Shown: positions 1 through 7,000 of the stretch, piece after piece
How the letters are laid out: each line of letters opens with the position of its first letter
How positions within the stretch are numbered: position 1 is the first letter of the stretch
DNA from: CAYYYA01 sp964487895
GTDB lineage: Bacteria; Patescibacteriota; Patescibacteriia; UBA1558; 2-01-FULL-52-15
Direction of reading: 5' to 3'
Assembly: GCA_964487895.1 (NCBI GenBank)
Contig: CAZASM010000001.1
Coordinates: 15,218-79,217 of the forward strand
DNA: 64,000 nt
The notes under the pieces: generated by a model
Databases searched by the model: none
What the model saw: the letters and a program-made list of their open reading frames with translations, nothing else
Told to the model about the DNA's origin: nothing
Program-made: the position numbers and the translations under genes

Positions 1-75
1 GAGTTGAAGTGACACTATAATCAAGGTTTCCATATATAATAAATTATTTATAAATTAATAAACATATTAAGTATA

Positions 76-100
76 GGCTTTATATGACAGCTGTAAAGCC
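76..100. other. Small inverted repeat upstream of csoR
   Basis: A 7-bp stem (GGCTTTA at 76-82, TAAAGCC at 94-100) lies in the AT-rich region before the copper operon. No T-run follows it on either strand, so it is not a good terminator. Otherwise positions 1-137 show no gene. Confidence 0.3.
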
Positions 101-137
101 AAAAATAGGGTCCTAACCATCAACGTTTTATCCCCAT

Positions 138-166
138 TTGACACCATACCCCCTAGGGGGTATTAT
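138..166 (+). promoter_or_regulatory. csoR promoter with embedded CsoR operator
   Basis: A perfect -35 TTGACA (138-143), a 17-bp spacer and a -10 TATTAT (161-166) precede csoR. The spacer and -10 are covered by an 18-bp perfect palindrome (146-163, half-site ATACCCCCT), which is the C-tract/G-tract type of operator known for CsoR repressors. Apo-CsoR bound here would block RNA polymerase, and Cu(I) would release it. The expected transcript start falls on or next to the ATG at 175, so the mRNA is probably leaderless. Confidence 0.9.
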
Positions 167-174
167 AAGATTAT

Positions 175-450
175 ATGAAATATATTAAAGACCAAAGTAA
201 GTCTAAGCTGATTCGTCGGCTGAAGATTCTTGAGGGCCAAGTGCGTGGTCTCCAAGACATGATCGAGAACGATACGTACTGCATTGACGTCATCACTCAG
301 ACCTCGGCTGTGAAGCAAGGTTTGTCTAACGTGGAAGATATGCTGCTCGAGGGCCACCTCTCTGGTTGTATCGTCCATCAGATGAAGTCCGGTCAGACGG
401 ACAAAGCCAAGGCTGAGATCCTCAAAGTCTATAAGCTCAAACGTAAATAA
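175..450 (+). CDS. csoR: Copper-sensing repressor CsoR
   Basis: This 91-residue all-helical protein belongs to the CsoR/RcnR (DUF156) repressor family. The Cu(I) ligand set Cys36, His61 and Cys65 is present at the same numbering as in the Mycobacterium tuberculosis protein, together with the second-shell residues Tyr35 and Glu81. The C-H-C set separates it from nickel (RcnR) or formaldehyde (FrmR) sensors. It is the first gene of a copper operon and sits directly behind a palindromic G-tract operator, so autoregulation and control of copA are expected. The start at 175 has no Shine-Dalgarno sequence, in line with a leaderless transcript. Confidence 0.95.
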   Translation: MKYIKDQSKSKLIRRLKILEGQVRGLQDMIENDTYCIDVITQTSAVKQGLSNVEDMLLEGHLSGCIVHQMKSGQTDKAKAEILKVYKLKRK

Positions 451-455
451 TCAAT

Positions 456-2768
456 ATGCAAAATAAAACCTACGAGGTCAAAGGTATGCATTGTGCTTCC
501 TGCGCTGGTATTATTGAAAAAACTTTCAAAAAACAACCAGGCGTAGAGACCGCCGAGGTAAATTATGCTACTCAAACGGCTAAAGTGTCATTTGATCATG
601 CTCATACTACGCCAGAGAAACTTTCTGCCAGTATTGAACCGTTTGGTTACTCACTCCGCCTCCCTACTGCCGAGTCTATGGGCCTGCCTGCCGGCATGGC
701 AGGAATGACAGCGAACGAACACGCCGCTCATCTTGGCTTAGGGCAGTCAAAAAAAGATCAACTGCAAGAGTTGAAGCAAATGCGCACGCAAATTTTCATC
801 GCTATTCCACTGGCAATAATCAGTGTCATCGTCATGGCTTGGGATATATTGGTGCAGACTAACGTAATAGCACCTATGGCTCCAGTGATTGAAGAGTTCG
901 TTCATCATCTCCTGCCCCTGATGGCGACTTATATGTTATTTGTTATCGGTAGACCCTACCTACTCGGTGTCTATCGTTTTTTGCGTTACGGTAAGGCGAA
1001 CATGGATACTCTGATCGGTATCGGTACGTCAGTTGCCTATATCTATAGTTTCATCGTTACCGCTTTCGAAGAAACCCTAGCACCTTTCATCAACGTTGAA
1101 CAAACCTACTATGACGTAACTATTGTAGTTATTGCTTTCATTGCTCTGGGTAAATATCTAGAAACAAGATCTAAACTAAAAACCGGCGATGCTATTGAAA
1201 AACTTTTAAACCTCCAAGCAAAAACTGCTCTAGTCGTCAGGGACGGAAAAGAACAAGAAATTCCTGCCAGCGAAGTCGTGGTCGGCGATAGCATTATCAT
1301 CAAACCAGGAGCCAAGATTCCTGTCGACGGTGTCATTAGCGAAGGAAACTCTTTCATCGACGAAAGTATGATTACTGGCGAACCAATGCCAGCGGAGAAA
1401 AAAATCGGTGATGCTGTTGTGGCTGGAACTTTGAACACCACTGGATCATTCACCTTCACCGCTACCAAAGTGGGTTCAGAGACCTTGCTGGCCCATATCA
1501 TTACCATGGTGCAGGAAGCTCAAGGTAGCAAAGCGCCGATTCAAGCTCTGGCTGATAAAATCTCCAGTGTCTTCGTGCCGATTGTTTTGGTGATTGCGGT
1601 ATTAACCCTAGCTACTTGGCTCATAGTTGGTTCGTCAACTATTGGTTTCTCTCAGGCGCTATCATATGGCCTCACCTGTTTCGTTGGCATCTTAGTTATT
1701 GCTTGTCCCTGCGCTCTTGGATTAGCTACGCCGACAGCTATTATTGTCGGAGTTGGTAAAGGCGCGCGTGAAGGCATCTTGATCAAAGACGCAGCAACTT
1801 TAGAAAAATTATACAAAGTTACTACCGTTGTCGTTGATAAAACCGGTACAATTACCAAAGGTAAGCCAGAACTAGTCAGTCTGAAGAATTATTCTGATCG
1901 TGATGATAAAGATATTTTAGGCATTTTGACTTCGCTGGAAAAAAAATCAGAACATCCGATCGCCCAAGCTATCATGCGCTACGCTCAGACCAGAGAAGTG
2001 GAATCACGAGCAGTAGAAAATTTTAATAGCATCAAGGGCCAAGGTCTACAAGGAACTATTGATGGTATAGAATATTTCGCTGGTAATACTAAACTCATAT
2101 CTGTACTTGGACTACCTTTCGACGCACAAAAATTAGAACAAGAAACTAAACAGGGAAAAACACCTATACTGTTAGCCACTAAATCAAAAGTTCTAGCTGT
2201 CATCATGGTAGCTGACGCAGTCAAACCAGAAGCCAAAGATGCTGTGGCTCAGCTACACAAAATGAAGATCAAAGTCATTATGCTGACTGGAGATATGCGA
2301 GCTACAGCTGACGCTATTGCCCAAGAAGTTGGTATCGATGAAGTCGTAGCTGAGGTCATGCCTGATGATAAGTTGACTAAAATTAAGTCATTACAAGCAA
2401 AGGGTCAGATAGTAGCTATGGCTGGTGATGGTGTCAATGACGCGCCTGCTCTAGCTCAAGCAGACATCGGCATAGCCATGGGCACGGGCACTGATGTAGC
2501 AATTGAAACTGCTGGCATCACCCTACTCCACGGAGATATCTCTAAGCTGGTGAAAGCTATCCGACTATCACGAATAACCATGCGCGGTATCAAGCAAAAT
2601 CTTTTCTGGGCTTTTTTCTACAACGTGGTCGGTATTCCGATTGCTGCTGGTGCACTCTACCCTTTCTTTGGCTTACTACTATCACCAATCTTTGCCGGGC
2701 TAGCGATGGCACTATCCAGTGTCTCAGTAGTCAGTAACTCTCTACGTCTGAAAACTAAAAAATTATAA
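456..2768 (+). CDS. copA: Cu(+)-exporting P1B-type ATPase CopA
   Basis: This 770-residue protein exports Cu(I) at the cost of ATP. It has one N-terminal heavy-metal-associated domain (about 1-70, metal motif GMHCASC at 10-16), a Met/His-containing linker, transmembrane helices with the CPC transport motif (Cys417-Pro-Cys419), the actuator TGE (307-309), the phosphorylated Asp461 in DKTGT, the nucleotide-binding His500-Pro and the GDGVND hinge (657-662). All catalytic residues of an active pump are present. It starts 5 nt after csoR and is followed after 1 nt by the HMA-DsbD gene, so the genes form one operon under CsoR control. Confidence 0.97.
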   Translation: MQNKTYEVKGMHCASCAGIIEKTFKKQPGVETAEVNYATQTAKVSFDHAHTTPEKLSASIEPFGYSLRLPTAESMGLPAGMAGMTANEHAAHLGLGQSKKDQLQELKQMRTQIFIAIPLAIISVIVMAWDILVQTNVIAPMAPVIEEFVHHLLPLMATYMLFVIGRPYLLGVYRFLRYGKANMDTLIGIGTSVAYIYSFIVTAFEETLAPFINVEQTYYDVTIVVIAFIALGKYLETRSKLKTGDAIEKLLNLQAKTALVVRDGKEQEIPASEVVVGDSIIIKPGAKIPVDGVISEGNSFIDESMITGEPMPAEKKIGDAVVAGTLNTTGSFTFTATKVGSETLLAHIITMVQEAQGSKAPIQALADKISSVFVPIVLVIAVLTLATWLIVGSSTIGFSQALSYGLTCFVGILVIACPCALGLATPTAIIVGVGKGAREGILIKDAATLEKLYKVTTVVVDKTGTITKGKPELVSLKNYSDRDDKDILGILTSLEKKSEHPIAQAIMRYAQTREVESRAVENFNSIKGQGLQGTIDGIEYFAGNTKLISVLGLPFDAQKLEQETKQGKTPILLATKSKVLAVIMVADAVKPEAKDAVAQLHKMKIKVIMLTGDMRATADAIAQEVGIDEVVAEVMPDDKLTKIKSLQAKGQIVAMAGDGVNDAPALAQADIGIAMGTGTDVAIETAGITLLHGDISKLVKAIRLSRITMRGIKQNLFWAFFYNVVGIPIAAGALYPFFGLLLSPIFAGLAMALSSVSVVSNSLRLKTKKL

Positions 2769-2769
2769 T

Positions 2770-3801
2770 ATGACTACGACAGAAAAAAAATACAATTTCT
2801 ATGTCCATGGCATGCACTGCCAAGCCTGCGTGGTTTTGACCGAAAGTGAGCTTAAGGAAAATTCTAAGGTCACCTCAGCTACATCCAGCCTCAAGGATCG
2901 CTCAGTGGAAGTCTGCGGTAATTTCTCTGATGCCTCGCAGGAAGCTGTAATGGCAGAACTAAATCCCCTACTGACTCCTCATGGCTACACCTTATCGCTG
3001 GAAGCAGAAAAAAAAGTAGTAAATAAAAAAGAATTTGCCATCGCTATACCAATCGCCATCGCTTTCGCTATCATCTTTATTATCTTACAAAAAATAGGTC
3101 TGGTGAATCTCATCACTTCTAGCAACGTGACATATAGTACAGCTTTCGTCATCGGACTTATTGCTTCACTCTCTACCTGTTTGGCTGTGGTCGGTGGCTT
3201 AGTCTTGTCCATGTCAGCCACCTTCGCTAAGAATAATGAAAAAGTTAAACCACAAATTCTTTTTCATCTCGGTCGACTGATTTCATTCTTTATTCTTGGT
3301 GGTGTTATTGGCACTATCGGAGCTGTCTTTCAACTAGGAGCTATCGGCACCTTGGTCATTAGCCTGATCATTGGTGTAGTAATGCTGCTACTAGGAATTA
3401 ACCTACTTGATGTCTTTTCTTTCACTAAGAACCTCCAACCTGCCATGCCAAAATTTTTGTCACAACGTGCTCTGGCTGTGACCAAATTAAATCACACCCT
3501 AACTCCAGCGCTGATCGGTATTGTTACTTTCTTTTTACCCTGTGGCTTTACCCAGTCCATGCAAATCTACACACTATCGACTGGCAACTTCCTGACAGGC
3601 GGATTAACAATGTTAGCCTTTGCCTTAGGAACCCTACCAGTTCTCGCATTAGTCAGCTTCAGCTCCTTCAGTATTCAGAAGGGCTCTCAGTCTGGAATCT
3701 TTTTCAAAAGCGCTGGTTTAATCGTCATCATGTTTGCTTTGTTCAATCTGCTCAATAGCTTAGTGGCTATTGGTTGGATATCGCCCTTCTATAATTTATA
3801 A
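2770..3801 (+). CDS. HMA domain fused to DsbD/TauE-like membrane protein
   Basis: The 343-residue protein has an N-terminal heavy-metal-associated domain (about 1-75, motif GMHCQAC) followed by about six membrane helices of the DsbD_2/sulfite-exporter-like type. Two membrane cysteines stand in contexts like those of CcdA/DsbD: STCLAVVGG in the first helix and FLPCGFTQ in a later one. Fusions of this kind commonly sit beside copper ATPases. A role in moving copper or reducing equivalents across the membrane for copper handling is an inference from fold and operon position; the substrate cannot be read from the sequence. Confidence 0.8.
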   Translation: MTTTEKKYNFYVHGMHCQACVVLTESELKENSKVTSATSSLKDRSVEVCGNFSDASQEAVMAELNPLLTPHGYTLSLEAEKKVVNKKEFAIAIPIAIAFAIIFIILQKIGLVNLITSSNVTYSTAFVIGLIASLSTCLAVVGGLVLSMSATFAKNNEKVKPQILFHLGRLISFFILGGVIGTIGAVFQLGAIGTLVISLIIGVVMLLLGINLLDVFSFTKNLQPAMPKFLSQRALAVTKLNHTLTPALIGIVTFFLPCGFTQSMQIYTLSTGNFLTGGLTMLAFALGTLPVLALVSFSSFSIQKGSQSGIFFKSAGLIVIMFALFNLLNSLVAIGWISPFYNL

Positions 3802-3803
3802 GC

Positions 3804-3809
3804 TATAAT
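3804..3809 (+). promoter_or_regulatory. Possible internal -10 box before cupA-like gene
   Basis: A consensus TATAAT lies six nucleotides before the ATG at 3816, the same spacing as at other probable leaderless genes in this window. No good -35 is visible, so it may only supplement read-through from the csoR promoter. Confidence 0.4.
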
Positions 3810-3815
3810 CAGTCC

Positions 3816-4199
3816 ATGAAAACAACTATCATTTTTATTGTCGTCGGAGTCGCTATCTTAGGCGGCGTCTTCATGCTTGGTCGAGGAAATCAGGTTAATA
3901 CCGCAGCGCAGAACAACACGTCAACTATTGATGGCAAACAAGTTGTAGAAATTACAGCTAAAGGTGGTTATTCTCCTTCAAGCTCTGCAGCCAAAGCAGA
4001 CACACCAACTGTATTAAAAGTTACCACACGAGGCACGTTTGATTGCTCCGCTGCGCTAACCATCCCCTCTATTGGCTATCGCACCACACTCCCTGCTTCA
4101 GGAGTAACGATGATAGATATACCAGCACAGAAATCTGGTACCGTGCTCAAAGGTTTGTGTAGCATGGGCATGTACTATTTTGATATTAGATTTAACTAA
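3816..4199 (+). CDS. Membrane-anchored CupA-like Cu(I)-binding cupredoxin
   Basis: This 127-residue protein has one N-terminal membrane helix (about 3-21), a short linker and a cupredoxin-type beta domain. It contains no histidine, so a classical type 1 copper site is impossible. The only candidate ligands are Cys77, Cys115, Met117 and Met119 (CSMGMY). This two-Cys, two-Met layout resembles the binuclear Cu(I) site described for Streptococcus pneumoniae CupA (Cys74, Cys111, Met113, Met115), a chaperone that hands Cu(I) to CopA. The position as last gene of the csoR-copA operon supports the same job. The assignment rests on motif spacing, not on an alignment search. Confidence 0.75.
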   Translation: MKTTIIFIVVGVAILGGVFMLGRGNQVNTAAQNNTSTIDGKQVVEITAKGGYSPSSSAAKADTPTVLKVTTRGTFDCSAALTIPSIGYRTTLPASGVTMIDIPAQKSGTVLKGLCSMGMYYFDIRFN

Positions 4200-4204
4200 C
4201 AAAT

Positions 4205-4240
4205 AAAAAACAACCAAGGTTAGCCTGAGTTGTTTTTTAT
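4205..4240. terminator. Bidirectional terminator between copper operon and lgt
   Basis: A hairpin with outer arms AAAAAACAAC and GTTGTTTTTT and an inner AGG/CCT pairing lies between the convergent copper operon and lgt. The T-runs on both strands make it usable in both directions, and it contains the lgt stop codon. Confidence 0.8.
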
Positions 4241-5031
4241 TTTCTTTTTTTAGTACTTAACCAGAGAATAATTCCACTAACGATAAATATCAAACTCTCC
4301 CACTGATCGAAGCGTAATTCACCGAATGATAATTGTTGATCGATCCTTAGCCAACCGATGAGGAAACGAATCACCCCATAGCCGATTAAATACACTGCAG
4401 TTGGCAATCCGGATCCCGGACTCCGGGTCCCGGATCCCGAGATTAACCTCCACAGTATAAATGCTAAGACTAACAACCCCACCGATTCATACAAAAAAAT
4501 TGGATGGAAGATTGAAAATAATTCATAATTCTTAATTCTAAATTCTTCATTGATATATATACCGAACCAACTCGTCGTCGGCTTACCATACAACTCTTGA
4601 TTAAAATAATTCCCCCAGCGACCAATGGCCTGAGCCAAAGCCAGTCCCGGAACTATTTGATCCAACAAAGGTAAGAACACTAGCTTATGTTGACGCGTAA
4701 ACCAATAGAGAGCTAATCCTCCGCCAATAATAGCTCCATGAATTGCCAAGCCACCCATCCAAATCTGAGGAATCTGCCAGAGATGTTGACTGTAGTAACT
4801 CCACTCCAAGATAACGTGCAATAATCGTCCGCCGATAATACCTGAAATAACGACCAATAATAATAACTGTTCGATAATCTGCATTGATTGGCCAGCCTGA
4901 CGACGCAGGCGCGAGGTCAGCCAATAAGCCCCGATGATGCCTAAGGTGAGAAAGACACCATACCAACGAATACTAAAAGCACCGAGCTGTAACGCGATAG
5001 CGGTCGGTGCTTGGAGCTGCCACAATGGCAT
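4237..5031 (-). CDS. lgt: Prolipoprotein diacylglyceryl transferase Lgt
   Basis: The 264-residue polytopic membrane enzyme moves a diacylglyceryl group from phosphatidylglycerol to the lipobox cysteine of prolipoproteins. The family signature is present: HGAIIGGGL, then GRWGNYFNQELYGKPT, and FHPIFLYES near the end. A likely substrate is encoded directly upstream (lipobox LLAGC). Two loops look foreign: RIKNYELF is encoded by a heptad repeat (4521-4552), and SGSGTRSPGSG is encoded by a GC-rich palindromic repeat (4409-4441). Both keep the frame and lie between membrane helices, so activity is probably kept. Confidence 0.95.
   Translation of the reverse strand: MPLWQLQAPTAIALQLGAFSIRWYGVFLTLGIIGAYWLTSRLRRQAGQSMQIIEQLLLLVVISGIIGGRLLHVILEWSYYSQHLWQIPQIWMGGLAIHGAIIGGGLALYWFTRQHKLVFLPLLDQIVPGLALAQAIGRWGNYFNQELYGKPTTSWFGIYINEEFRIKNYELFSIFHPIFLYESVGLLVLAFILWRLISGSGTRSPGSGLPTAVYLIGYGVIRFLIGWLRIDQQLSFGELRFDQWESLIFIVSGIILWLSTKKRK
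4409..4441. repeat. GC-rich imperfect palindrome inserted in frame in lgt
   Basis: A CCGGATCC / CCCGGA-rich near-palindrome sits inside lgt and encodes a Gly/Ser/Pro-rich loop. A closely related unit lies in frame in the pilin-like gene at 16418-16444. The base composition differs strongly from the surrounding coding sequence. Confidence 0.75.
4521..4552. repeat. Heptad array (ATTCTTA type) inside lgt
   Basis: Four degenerate 7-nt units (ATTCATA, ATTCTTA, ATTCTAA, ATTCTTC) run in tandem inside lgt and encode the RIKNYE loop on the minus strand. The same unit recurs at gene borders near 5.65 kb and 36.1 kb. Confidence 0.75.
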
Positions 5032-5036
5032 GAAGT

Positions 5037-5657
5037 TTATTTTAGAAGTATCGAAGGCGTACTAGTCGGTGCTAAGTCTGGCAAAAGACTAGCTAAAAGC
5101 TGTGGGATAGTTGTCCAGTTATCAACCTTTTTTCCGTCGATAAAAAATGTTGGCGTTGAGTCAATACCTACTTTTTTACCTTCATCGATATCAGCGCGAA
5201 CCACCTTATTTTTCACTTGAGAGTCGTAACAATTTTGGAAAGCGACAGTATCTAGACCAAGTCTCGTAGCGTAAGTAATCAAATCTTTCTTTTTTAAGTC
5301 AGTTTGATTCTCAAACAAGAGATCATGATATTCCCAGAACTTACCCTGATCAGCTGCGCATTCTGAAGCCACTGCAGCACCAAGAGCATAAGGATGAATA
5401 CTGGTCAAAGGAAAATGTCGTAACTCTACCTGAATCGCATCACTATATTGTTCGAAGACTGGAGATAGCTGCTGGTTGGCTGAGCCACAAGATGGACATT
5501 GGAAATCACTCCATTCTACAATTTTTACCCGTGCCAAATCACTACCTTTCTTAGGATGATACTGAATCTTTTCGGTGTACTCAACTCGTTTACAACCAGC
5601 TAACAAAACTACTACCAAGAGAATAACTGCGATTTTTTTCATACCAATATTCTTCAT
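5037..5657 (-). CDS. DsbA-like thioredoxin-fold lipoprotein
   Basis: This protein of 206 residues (201 if it starts at the second Met, 5642) has a lipoprotein signal ending in the lipobox LLAGC and a DsbA/thioredoxin_4 domain. The active site is CPSC in SDFQCPSCGS, and the cis-proline loop is STPTFFID. It is predicted to be anchored outside the membrane and to form or exchange disulfides in exported proteins. It lies between doxX and lgt, the enzyme that would lipidate it. The first codons come from a heptad repeat that also encodes the end of the preceding gene, so the exact start is uncertain. Confidence 0.9.
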   Translation of the reverse strand: MKNIGMKKIAVILLVVVLLAGCKRVEYTEKIQYHPKKGSDLARVKIVEWSDFQCPSCGSANQQLSPVFEQYSDAIQVELRHFPLTSIHPYALGAAVASECAADQGKFWEYHDLLFENQTDLKKKDLITYATRLGLDTVAFQNCYDSQVKNKVVRADIDEGKKVGIDSTPTFFIDGKKVDNWTTIPQLLASLLPDLAPTSTPSILLK

Positions 5658-5680
5658 TCTTATTTCTTAATTCTTAATTG
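5649..5680. repeat. Heptad array spanning doxX stop and dsbA-like start
   Basis: Units ATTCTTC, ATTCTTA, TTTCTTA and ATTCTTA run in tandem. The array contains the doxX stop codon (5667-5669) and the upstream start codon of the DsbA-like gene (5655-5657), so it supplies the last residues of one protein and the first of the next. Confidence 0.8.
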
Positions 5681-6089
5681 TTTTCCGCTCGTCCCATGAC
5701 CAAGCATTATCACGAGTTAACGCTAGCGCCATCGAAGCACCAAGTAAAGCAATATTTTTCCAGACCAGGCTAAAGTCAATAAAAATAAAGAAAAGAATCA
5801 TCAAAATAGCAGAAATAGCGGCAGCCCAACGTGTCTTGAAACCTAAGACCAACATGAGACCCAATACCAATTCCAAAACAGACTGTATAACCACAAAGAC
5901 CTCTGGATCAATAGGGATCCAAGTATAGTTACCGACTAAAGCAGCCGCCTCTCCCCGATTACTACAGACGCCGATAGTGTCATCGCCCAAAAATAATTTG
6001 CCGTAGCCAGAGTACAGAAAAATAAAGCCAAGTCCTAAACGTAGGAACAGGCCAGTGAATTGATGATATTTTGCTGATAGTTTATCCAT
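5667..6089 (-). CDS. DoxX family membrane protein
   Basis: The 140-residue protein has four predicted membrane helices and the typical DoxX opening (LFLRLGLGFIFLYSGYGKLF). DoxX proteins are found with thiol-redox partners; in mycobacteria one takes part in a membrane oxidoreductase complex. Here it lies between two DsbA-like genes, so a role in passing electrons from extracytoplasmic thiol oxidation into the membrane is a reasonable inference, especially as no DsbB or VKOR is visible. Its C-terminal Ile-Lys-Asn is encoded by a heptad repeat. Confidence 0.85.
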   Translation of the reverse strand: MDKLSAKYHQFTGLFLRLGLGFIFLYSGYGKLFLGDDTIGVCSNRGEAAALVGNYTWIPIDPEVFVVIQSVLELVLGLMLVLGFKTRWAAAISAILMILFFIFIDFSLVWKNIALLGASMALALTRDNAWSWDERKTIKN

Positions 6090-6092
6090 TGT

Positions 6093-6158
6093 TATTTAGT
6101 AATTAGAGATCTCCGACCGCCTATGGCTAGTTAGGAGTTACTAATTACTGATTACTAC
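6093..6158. repeat. Inverted repeat with ATTACTA heptads
   Basis: The intergenic stretch between doxX and the second DsbA-like gene holds GTTACTA, ATTACTG and ATTACTA in tandem (6137-6157). A partly complementary TTAGTAATTAG arm lies at 6095-6110. The two arms could fold into a hairpin. No gene is seen here. Confidence 0.55.
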
Positions 6159-6166
6159 CTTACTCT

Positions 6167-6901
6167 CTATTCTCTTAATAATAAAGTGATAACTTTGTCC
6201 AGGAAATCAAAGGTTAACACTCCTGGCCACATCTGTCCATTGATGAAAAAGGTTGGTGTCCCGATAACGCCCAAATCCTGTCCAACTTTGACGTCTGCCT
6301 CGATCTCTTTGGCATAAGCTTTAGTATTGACGCAACGATTAAAGGCTGAGATATCCAAGCCCAAGGTCTCAGCAATCTGGTTGTAAGTTGAAGCTGATAG
6401 TTCTTCTTGGCGAGCAAACAGCTGATCATGATATTCCCAAAACTTACCTTGCTGAAAAGCACAGTTAGCTGCTTCAGCCGCGTTTTCTGCCTCCGGATGC
6501 ACAGACGGTATCGGGAAATCGCGGTAGATTAATAAAATCTTGTCACCATATTTTTCGATAATTTTTTTCAAATCAGCTTGGTTCTTTTTACAAAAAGGAC
6601 ATTGAAAATCTTCAAACACTACTATTACTACCTTTGCCTCTGCTGAACCAAGATTTGGATCGTCACTGGTGACCAGATTGGCAAAGCGAGTATCTTGGCG
6701 GAAATCCGTCACTGTTTTATTAAGATCAAAATTTTTGAAATCTTGGACGTAGCGAGCGGTCTGATAGAGAAAATAAACTACTACAGCTGCTAACAATAAA
6801 CCGCCAATTAAAAAAAACTTCCCCCATGGCCTTTGATACCAGCGTTTGATATAGCTAGCACGAACTGATGAATGTAATCTGCGTTCTAAATTTTTGTTCA
6901 T
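6167..6901 (-). CDS. Membrane-anchored DsbA-like thioredoxin
   Basis: This 244-residue protein has one membrane helix (about 32-50 from this start) and an extracytoplasmic DsbA/thioredoxin_4 domain with active site CPFC in EDFQCPFCKKN and cis-Pro loop GTPTFFIN. The ATG at 6901 is preferred over a TTG at 6955, which would add 18 residues read through a palindrome. It should oxidise exported cysteines, of which this window encodes many. It forms a likely operon with doxX, the lipoprotein DsbA and lgt. Confidence 0.9.
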   Translation of the reverse strand: MNKNLERRLHSSVRASYIKRWYQRPWGKFFLIGGLLLAAVVVYFLYQTARYVQDFKNFDLNKTVTDFRQDTRFANLVTSDDPNLGSAEAKVVIVVFEDFQCPFCKKNQADLKKIIEKYGDKILLIYRDFPIPSVHPEAENAAEAANCAFQQGKFWEYHDQLFARQEELSASTYNQIAETLGLDISAFNRCVNTKAYAKEIEADVKVGQDLGVIGTPTFFINGQMWPGVLTFDFLDKVITLLLRE

Positions 6902-6949
6902 ATTTATTTTAATCACCGAGGGATACGCGCATCTATCGGCAATCATTAC

Positions 6950-6969
6950 GGACAACCCTAGGGTTGTCC
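6950..6969. repeat. 20-bp perfect palindrome, REP-like
   Basis: A perfect palindrome (half-site GGACAACCCT) lies upstream of the DsbA-like gene. Its right flank continues as CCCTA, so it resembles the GTAGGGACA...TGTCCCTAC palindromes at 20144 and 39634 with a different centre. Confidence 0.65.
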
Positions 6970-6986
6970 CTATCCTCGATTCATTT

Positions 6987-6992
6987 ATTATA
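6987..6992 (-). promoter_or_regulatory. Possible -10 box for the dsbA-doxX-dsbA-lgt operon
   Basis: A TATAAT on the minus strand lies just after the gatA stop codon and about 85 bases before the DsbA-like start. No convincing -35 is visible. Confidence 0.4.
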
Positions 6993-7000
6993 CTACAATA

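Noticed and set aside
175..450. Nickel or formaldehyde sensor (RcnR/FrmR) instead of CsoR
   Set aside because: The Cys36-His61-Cys65 set with Tyr35 and Glu81 and the adjacent copA point to Cu(I).
6901..6955. Longer N-terminus of the DsbA-like protein from a TTG
   Set aside because: It would translate a REP-like palindrome flank into 18 residues with no family match. The ATG at 6901 gives the normal tail before the membrane helix.
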